From Atriophallophorus winterbourni (lineage: Eukaryota; Platyhelminthes; Trematoda; Plagiorchiida; Microphallidae): a stretch of DNA of 64,000 nucleotides. The stretch is from the NCBI GenBank assembly GCA_013407085.1, contig JACCGJ010010690.1, forward strand, positions 1-64,000, read 5' to 3'. The notes beneath the pieces were generated by a model that was not told where the DNA came from, did not search any database, and was given only the letters and a program-made list of their open reading frames with translations. Position numbers and translations under genes: made by a program. Below are positions 57,680 to 64,000 of the stretch, in pieces (the stretch's first letter is position 1; every line of letters starts with the position of its first letter).

Positions 57680-58155
57680 TAATGAAGAATGTGACCAGAT
57701 AGAAAATGCGCAACAGCTGGCGACTAAAAGAGTGCAGCACTTGAAGTCCATTCCTTATGTAAAGAGAGTTCAACGCCTCGATCTCACGTTGCTTAGTATT
57801 TTGTATGTGCGCTACGATTTACTGCTATCTCGTCGGATCTTTCTAGGAGCCTATGATATAGAACTGCGCGAGTTTTTCCACTCATGGAAGGCTCAGGTAC
57901 CCGTGGCCATGCTCTAATCTTTAGAAGCCAAAAACAGTCCGCCTAACACAAGAATTCACGCTCTTAACAAGAGTTGTTAACTTGTGGAATGCGCTTCTGG
58001 ATGTCGTTATTGAAGCAAAATCTGAAATCCAGTTCAAGCAACTCGTGGATAATGTACAGCCTGAAATCATTGGAAAGATTTACAACACCGACCAGGATTT
58101 GTTCACCTGATATTCTCATGTGACCCTCTGTAGTCTATCAAGAAACAGAAGAAGT
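57680..58155 (+). pseudogene. CR1-like LINE-A 3' end, third copy
   Basis: Frame pieces: ATKRVQHLKSIPYVKRVQRL, YVRYDLLLSRRIFLGAYDIE, VVNLWNALLDVVIEA. The 3' UTR ends ctgtagtctatcaagaaaca with a short GAAGAAG tail. Each block is a counterpart of the copies at 54.3 and 55.3 kb. Confidence 0.82.
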
Positions 58156-58189
58156 TTGATGAACATGCCAGATTGCTCATCACAACAGG

Positions 58190-58640
58190 TAGATAGATTA
58201 TTGGTTTAATAAAAATAGAAACGCTCGAGACTGTAATGTGTATGAGGTCCATCGGGTGTTATGTTACGGTTGAAGTGGGTTTGTTTAATGCGTTTGTTAT
58301 CAGCAAGACTTGTGGGTGGTTGAAATGAGATAAACGTCAGGTGAAAATCCAAGGGGTAGAAGTTGTTTTCATTTGCTCAGTGGGGTGACATATGTAGATC
58401 CATATGGTCAGTATGTGTACTTTTCTTCGATGCACGGGTCAAGGGCGAAAAAGCATCAAGATTTCTCTTAAAAATGTTTGGATTTTGGGAGTTCACAGCA
58501 TACACTGGTAGATTATTCCACGTAAAACAAACGCACTTCGAAAATGTCTAGAGCTGAGTAATCAGTTGGGGATCGTCAGAGTCAAGAGGTGAGTCGTTGT
58601 CTTATGTGAATCCCGTAGATTAAATAAACACTGCAAAGGG
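58190..58640 (-). pseudogene. LINE-B 3' end fragment, minus strand
   Basis: Minus-strand codons give CFTWNNLPVYAVNSQNPNIF then KRNLDAF, matching the CFTWNSLP...FKSNLDNF end of the LINE-B copy at 32.4 kb. Only the last 80 or so codons and the UTR remain. Confidence 0.7.
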
Positions 58641-58827
58641 TGATTTGCAAGCTGATTTTCAAGTCCTTTATTAAGCTGTTTACTCGCATTTCAAGGTGCG
58701 TCGTTACGATGTGCCATCTGAAACATTTTGGTTTTCAATACACATGAACTGCTACTCCATCTAAAGCTTTATGCCATCGTTTCCTTTTCAAATTGAGACA
58801 GCATTTGGTACGAGACGGGTTTCTTAT

Positions 58828-58858
58828 ATCTGTCTAGGCCCGGGCAAGCTGACATGGT
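58828..58858 (+). mobile_element. SINE-like core fragment
   Basis: atatctgtctaggcccgggc, aagctgaca matches about 30 bp of the family core. It is a tiny remnant or a chance piece. Confidence 0.4.
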
Positions 58859-59053
58859 AACTTCTGCTGCACTTTACAGAACCGACTTATGTGATTACAT
58901 ATCAATCTGTTGTCTAGTCTGTTGCAGCCTGTAGCGCATCAGGTGATGCATTTTACACATCACATACCAACAGACTACAGATAAGTGCTACAATTTTTTA
59001 TATATTGCGGTTTACCCTAGAAGTCTTTTCTATTCTGTAAGAGACTGGTGGTT

Positions 59054-59614
59054 CCAAAGGTTGTCATAGCCGGGGGTGGCAGTGGGGATAAGCTCCCACT
59101 GTTTATAAAATGCTCCCATATGTTGCGCGTCTTAAATAGCCTTTGACAACCAAGTCTAGCTTCTGGCCCAGACGAGTAGCTCCCCGAGCCCGGCGGAACT
59201 GTTTCTACCAACAGGAGAAGGGGCGTGGGCGAGTGACTGGCGCCCGAATACCAGTTTGTTTCGGGCACATGTAGCTCGTTAGCCTGGGAGGGCATTTCAT
59301 TTAAGGAAGAAAAACCCTGATTATCAACCTCCGCTGCCTTGCGGGATACCCGATCGCGGGAAAGGCTTCGGGAGAAAACCCAGAAGAAAAACCTGGAACA
59401 GAGTCTGGTAGAAGGTTAGTTGGTACACACCACCTCTTTCTGTCAACTCCCTGCTACCTTGCAGGTCGCACTTGGTTATGCAAAGGCTAGAGAAGATGAT
59501 TCGAACAAACGCTGAGTGGTGCTGGGGACGCCGCTTTGTATCCAAATTCCCAAGAATCTTCATTGAAACCGACTCATCCTCCAGGAGGAGATAGTAGCAC
59601 AAAAGTAAAGTAAA
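59054..59614 (+). mobile_element. 561-bp non-autonomous retroposon with (AAAGT)n tail
   Basis: It is bounded by a perfect 17-bp duplication gtaagagactggtggtt (59037-59053 and 59615-59631). The 3' end is cacaaaagtaaagtaaa, a short AAAGT-type tail. The body is clearly richer in G+C than its surroundings and opens ccaaaggttgtcatagccgg. It has no RT or endonuclease; the antisense ORFs (59017-59295, 59324-59602) have no recognised domain. It is best read as a SINE-like or 5'-truncated LINE UTR copy; the partner LINE was not found in the window. Confidence 0.87.
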
Positions 59615-59703
59615 GTAAGAGACTGGTGGTTTGCAATCAGATTTTATTCTTCCTAGCCATCCAGGCTGACAAGTTTAGCTAACCGAATCATAATGATTTT
59701 AGG

Positions 59704-59939
59704 TTGCACTGATGTGCAATCATGCAGTATTTCTGTGCTGTACGGCTAACATCGTGCTAAATTGATTGGCCAGCGGTAGTGAGCTGCATGCTGAAACACG
59801 CTGGAGTCTCACTACCATTTCTATTTTATTTACCCCCTCATATCTGTCTAGGCCTGGACAACCTGACAGTAATAACGCCCACGTGCAGTCTCTGACTGTG
59901 CGGCACTTTGCCTGGATCAGGCTTGTACTTTCATACATA
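59704..59939 (+). mobile_element. SINE-like element with 15-bp target duplication
   Basis: 236 bp, from ttgcactgatgtgcaatcat to ctttcatacata. A perfect 15-bp duplication cataatgattttagg flanks it (59689-59703, 59940-59954). This copy and the one at 53012 define the length and ends of the family. Confidence 0.95.
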
Positions 59940-59954
59940 CATAATGATTTTAGG

Positions 59955-60276
59955 CACTAATCATCCGCAAGTCCGGCGAACACCATGTTAACAACATTCA
60001 ACCCATTGGCTACGGATCTTCTGTTTTATTACTCAATGTAGTTCTTTTGCGCGTAGACAAATTACATGAGCAACTTGGAAGCTGGGATTAGTTTTCATGC
60101 CCCCTTGGCATCGAAAATTTTGAAGAAATCTTCAAAGTGTCAAAATATTTCTTGCTGTTTTTTTATCTTTCTTTGTAAGTTTATTTTATTTACGAGTTTT
60201 TACTTTGGATTACCCTTATAAACATCCTGTTACTTTCCATCAGATTTGAAATAGCGGTCAACTCATTGAACTTGAG
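59955..60276. promoter_or_regulatory. 5' flank / 5' UTR of the ERGIC2-like gene
   Basis: AT-rich DNA between the SINE-like copy and the ERGIC2 start codon. The promoter should lie here or within the repeats further left; no specific element can be named. Confidence 0.35.
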
Positions 60277-60778
60277 ATGGAAGTGCGTCGTCGAAACGTT
60301 CCTACTTCCAACCACGTGAATGATGCAACTTCTGACTTGCTCCGGAATCTGGACGTGTTTCCAAAGCTACCAGACGATTGTAAAAAGGCTACATCGACTG
60401 GCGGGGCCAGTAGGTCCTTTTCAACCTCTAATAAACTCTCAGTCACTCTGGTCACATGCCTGTGCAGCTTCGTTTTGGTTTTGCATGAGATTCGCAACTA
60501 CCTGAATCCCCATTACAGCTATTCCTACGAGGTTGATAAAGATGTCTTTGGGTAGGTCATTGTAAATTTACCTCTTCCTCTTTTCAGCAAGCTCCAAATC
60601 AATATCGATTTGACCGTGGCCACGAAATGTGAATGTGAGTTAACCATTTTCCACCAGTATTCCAGATACATCGTTGGATTTGTTGGATTTGACCGGATCT
60701 TCCGCTCAATCTGATGGCAAACTGAACTATGAGAAAACCAGATTCGAGTTGGTTGGAAAGGAACGTGAGCAGTTCAAT
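60277..60778 (+). CDS. ERGIC2: ERGIC2 / Erv41-like gene, first three coding exons
   Basis: ERGIC2 is a cargo-receptor subunit cycling between ER, intermediate compartment and cis-Golgi. Exon 1 (60277-60551) opens MEVRRRNVPTSNHVNDATSD. It has LLRNLDVFPKLPDD, the family's LDAFPKVPE motif, a hydrophobic segment LVTCLCSFVLVLHEI (first transmembrane helix) and YSYEVDKDVFG. The 36-nt intron 60552-60587 leads to exon 2 (60588-60634), KLQINIDLTVATKCE. The 31-nt intron 60635-60665 leads to exon 3 (60666-60778), TSLDLLDLTGSSAQSDGKLN and YEKTRFELVGKEREQFN. Human ERGIC2 has YEYEVDKDFSSKLRINIDIT, a KCQY block and YEPTVFDLSPQQKEWQ at these places. Phases agree at both joints (2-nt and 1-nt splits). The donor at the end (AAT|GTGAGC) leads into a long intron; later exons were not found before 64000. 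Confidence 0.93.
60552..60587 (+). other. 36-nt intron of ERGIC2
   Basis: GTAGGT...TTTTCAG with a C/T-rich acceptor; it joins phase-2 exons and restores a Gly codon. Confidence 0.9.
60635..60665 (+). other. 31-nt intron of ERGIC2
   Basis: GTGAGT...ATTCCAG. A nearer AG (ending at 60657) would make a 23-nt intron but destroys the conserved frame; the 31-nt choice gives KCEYTSLDLLDL, matching the family. Confidence 0.88.
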
Positions 60779-60974
60779 GTGAGCTCATACTCAACACTAA
60801 TAATTTTACAGGTGTAAAATAATGATAAGACTGGATGTTTTTATGAGAGTTTTGCGCATGCAATTAGAAAACTAATTGTCCGGTTAGATGAGTCAAAATA
60901 TATTCGGAGCCATGAGAACTCAGTGCTGCTTCTCCGGTTTTCCAGTTAATCAGTTGACCTTAGGCGCAAGATTT

Positions 60975-61170
60975 GCTGAAGATTACCAACTGCAGCATTG
61001 CGCACTACTTCTGTACTGCACACCGCGCTAACGATAATCAAGTGCATCCGAAAACACGTTGCAATCTCATATCCATTTATTGAGGCCTCGACAAGCTGAA
61101 CGTTTCTCAACCCATGTCAGCCAATGTTTGTGTGGTGCTTTGCCTGACTGCTGACTTGTGATTTCACGTA
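60975..61170 (+). mobile_element. SINE-like element, old diverged copy
   Basis: Blocks in family order: ctgcagcattgcgcactact, caccgcgctaacgataatca, ctgaacgtttctcaacccat, tgctttgcctgactgctgac, ttgtgatttcacgta. It is inside the ERGIC2 intron. Confidence 0.6.
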
Positions 61171-61699
61171 TACTAAAGCAGTATATTTGTGTCTAGGCGT
61201 GAGTGTGACGACATCAAATCACACTTGAACATACCGCTTGTTCTGTGTTCGCTGAGCTGGAATCGTAATTGTTGGATACTTCGTCATCAAGTTTGTGTAC
61301 CTTCATGATCCATTGAGCCATACTGGATGGTGCTCTTCGGATACCTTCAAAGCCACTCATACCAGGAAGGTCAATGGATAGAGGTCAGACGAACACGGTT
61401 CCAACTCAACCGGCTGTCATATGGGCCAGGCTTTTTAACCAAAGGCTTTGGTCGAGAACCCTAATTGTTTTGCTGTCTATGCATGAGTGACGCGGGAGTA
61501 TCCCAACCCGCATACAACCGTGACTATGACTATTACTACAAAAACCAAGTCCATAGTGCATCGGCCATCGTGCACGATAAACAGGGTCGCATTACCTGCT
61601 GCATACAGTAGGATTACCCTTATAAAAGTGAGTGAAAACAAGCTACTACTGGCCCTACTGTTTCTGACCCTTCCTCTTCCCCTCTTAACAACTATTCCT
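61171..61699. other. No gene recognised (ERGIC2 intron)
   Basis: Possible 5' UTR of the LINE that follows. The Ser/Thr/Leu-rich ORF 61487-61822 has no domain I can name. Confidence 0.3.
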
Positions 61700-62760
61700 C
61701 TATCAATCACAGCCTTAGGAATGACAGCGCGGAACATGTCGGAACATCCTCTCCGCGAATTAAGGGATCACTTTTTGAAACTCACATCGGAGCTCTGTAT
61801 GTCAGAACGCTTAGACAGATAGGCTAGCAATCTGCATTTGCTCTAACCTTATATAGTTTATTTGTTGATGTTTGCTATTTATCAGAAACGCGCTTATATG
61901 ATCCGTTTATAATTACAGAACTCACTGCCCCAAATCTATCGACTCGCTACTTTTTGCGCCGCTCCTGTGATTATGTAGCTACAATTTCAGAACAGGCGGG
62001 TGTTGGTATAGTACTAAATCTATGTGCAGAATCCCGCCTAACTGATCGGATTTCTTACAATAGGCGGATGAGCGCAGTTAGAACAGCCACTAATATGAGA
62101 CCCAAGTTGAAATCTCATCCGAGATGCTTCTTTATTGTAGCAACTTACGCCCCGACTAACATCAATTCTGACAATAGTAAGTACGCCTTGTACGACCATT
62201 TCTACGCTCTTTTGCGACGTGCGAAAAGCTCCGATATTGTTGTCCTAGCGGGAGATATGAATGTCAGACTGGGTCGCTTAGATATATCACAATCACAATT
62301 AGCTGGCATGTTCCATCTTGAAGGCCAACACACACATAATGGCGAACGGTTCATACAATTCTGTGCGAAATCTCGATTATTCATTAGCAGTACTTCCTTT
62401 CGCCGCAAAAGGTGTCAATGTGCCACCTGGCGCTCACCGGACGGAAGCTTACCATCGTCCAGATCGACGATATTGCCATAAGTGCTCGCTGGAGAGGTTG
62501 TATTGACAACCGCCGCTCCTTTTGAAATACCTGCATAGATTCTGATCATACTCTTGTGCGATGTAGGTTCTCGTTAAAGTTCTCTAGTACTAATGGGAAA
62601 CGCATTGCGGTTGAACAATTCTTTCAGCCTGCAGTCCAAGAAATCTATAGGTTTTCTTTAAGTAATTCACTCCCAGCTGTTCTTGTGTGCAACAGCTTAT
62701 ACAGTCGAAGGATCCTAAATACAAAGGAGTGAGACTATCGCTAAATCAGACGGTACTCTT
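61700..62760 (+). pseudogene. RTE-like LINE, endonuclease domain, degenerate
   Basis: APE-type endonuclease in broken frames: DVCYLSETRLYDPF (about 61870), CFFIVATYAPTNINSDNSKY, DIVVLAGDMNVRLG, HNGERFIQFCAKSRLFISST, CATWRSPDGS, then after a frameshift QIDDIAISARWR and DSDHTLVRCRF. These are the catalytic E, D-x-N and S-D-H motifs of the RTE/CR1 endonuclease. No RT follows. It may be the 5' part of the same family as the RTE-like copy at 55.5 kb, but they do not overlap, so this cannot be tested here. Confidence 0.8.
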
Positions 62761-62869
62761 TTCGCTAATAAGATTCGTCACCTCTCACACTGGGCCCATC
62801 ATTTTCAATAAAAATTCAACTGGCCGCCTGCAACCGATTCATTGCCTCATTTGAAGCAGTGTGATTCTT

Positions 62870-63140
62870 GGACAGTTAGTTTAGTACCTTATTTGAAGTA
62901 GATGATCCTTGGCTGGATAGCATAAATCTTTCTAGTGATTTAAAAATTAACGCATGTATCGAATCCGTGAAATGATTCAAGGCTCCTGGCCCCGTTACCA
63001 TACCACCTGTTTTGTTCACGGAAGGTGGCCAAACCCTAATTAATACATTAGGCGATCTTCTTTGTGAAGTGTAGTTTTCACAACCCATCCCTCAAAGTTG
63101 AGGAGAATCGTTTATGATACCGAAGTTCCTGCTCTAACCA
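62870..63140 (+). pseudogene. LINE RT fragment (pre-palm)
   Basis: Codons near 62970-63080 give FKAPGPVTIPPVLFTEGG then LINTLGDLLCEV, a decayed form of the LK-x-KAPGPDGIPP...LL-x-LF motif. Stops follow. Confidence 0.5.
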
Positions 63141-64000
63141 TCACAAGATTATTTGCGTCCATATGCCTTCGAAGATTAAAATCGCAAAGGGAATCACAGA
63201 TCCGAAAGCAGTAAGCTGGATTCCGAATTTACGAACGCTTTCGAAATACGCAAGCACAAAGAGCTATATTTTTGTTGCTCCAATGCTTGCGTCATATTTT
63301 GTTTGGGTTTTCATTCTTTACGAACATGCTCATCACCCGTCAATGACGTTACTTCACAGCACTCCATTGGAAGAGTGTAGGTACCTGTAACCAGGCAACC
63401 TTATATTTTTAAGAGCTTTTCCGTCCTGCCCGCCTATAATAGGTTAACCACAACTCTCGCTTACTTAGAATATCGGATTCTGCAATATCCTTTTATTTAT
63501 ATCGAATTCGTTCAGATTTAGATCCAGACTTGTTTTATGCAATTTCAAATTCTGTCAGCTAAATCTTTGGTTGGGGTCAATTTGATCCGTTATCACAGTA
63601 GTTATTTACTGTGATTGATAAGGTTTCGCGTTGTAAACAGCTGCGGTCTTGTTAACATTCTCGAGTGTTTAGTTAATCTTTAACATTGATTAATGTTGTG
63701 GCGTAACCTTGTTACAACGCGTAACAGTGATTACAACACGGAAGCTATGATTTTGATGTCGGTCTGCTTTATTAAATGATCTGTTATACGAGTTATTGTG
63801 CATAAGCTTATTCTTTTACAGCTAGCTTATTATTTTAACCCCCTGACCTATCTAGCTATTTTCATTCATTGTTGTATGGCACTTAAGCGTCTGTTCTTGC
63901 TTTTGATTTGAAACCATCTTTAAATGTGGTAATTCCACTGTTGCTCATGCAGGGTGAGATTCTAATCGAAATCTTCCCTACTTCGGTGCAGACAGCCGGG
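63141..64000. other. No gene recognised (ERGIC2 intron or beyond)
   Basis: AT-rich with short random ORFs. No ERGIC2 exon could be identified. Confidence 0.3.

Noticed and set aside
59017..59602. Two 92-codon antisense ORFs in GC-rich DNA
   Set aside because: They lie inside a retroposon bounded by a target duplication and show no domain.
60635..60657. 23-nt intron in ERGIC2
   Set aside because: Uses a nearer AG but breaks the frame that aligns to the family; the 31-nt alternative fits.
1..64000. CRISPR arrays, operons, tRNA or rRNA genes
   Set aside because: No regularly spaced repeats, no cloverleaf or rRNA motif I can support; the window is animal genomic DNA.

Overview
This window is eukaryotic genomic DNA, most likely from a parasitic flatworm (trematode). 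The evidence is intron-split animal genes with introns as short as 31 nt, a CsRn1/Kabuki-type Ty3/gypsy element with a tRNA-Trp-like primer-binding site, and abundant CR1-like and RTE-like LINE debris of the kind known from flukes. The species cannot be fixed from the sequence. The window is gene-poor and repeat-rich.

Three host genes were reconstructed by reading exons and checking splice sites and phase by hand. (1) The first coding exon of a golgin-84 (GOLGA5) homologue lies on the minus strand at 76-317 and runs off the left edge. (2) An almost complete SNAP-25 homologue lies on the minus strand, with seven coding exons from 19025 down to 7496. All junctions are in phase; only the short N-terminal exon is missing. 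(3) The first three coding exons of an ERGIC2/Erv41 homologue lie on the plus strand at 60277-60778. All three products act in membrane traffic. Introns of 31 nt (SNAP-25), 36 nt and 31 nt (ERGIC2) stand beside introns of kilobases filled with repeats.

The rest is a layered record of mobile elements. 0.3-20 kb: golgin/SNAP-25 region with LINE fragments, many copies of a ~236-bp SINE-like element with a (CATA)n tail, an exact 380-bp tandem duplication and a (TATG)n microsatellite. 20-25.5 kb: a foldback-like palindrome and degenerate LINEs. 25.5-31 kb: a decayed BEL/Pao element fused to the 5' half of a CR1-like LINE. 31-42.9 kb: an old gypsy element broken by a LINE and by a young complete BEL/Pao element (33114-39714; 519-bp LTRs differing at 8 sites; 5-bp target duplication). 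44.2-46.4 kb: a MULE transposase gene with one intron. 47.2-51.7 kb: a CsRn1-like gypsy element with LTRs, a long pol ORF and a shrunken gag. 51.8-58.6 kb: a pile of LINE copies, including an RTE-like element inserted in a CR1-like element and a SINE-like copy inserted in another LINE. 59.0-59.6 kb: a 561-bp retroposon with a 17-bp target duplication. 61-63 kb: LINE remnants.

I found no CRISPR, operon or prokaryotic feature, and no RNA gene I can support. The novelty is in the SINE-like families, the nested insertions, a CCAAT-containing repeat shared by two unrelated elements, and the micro-introns.
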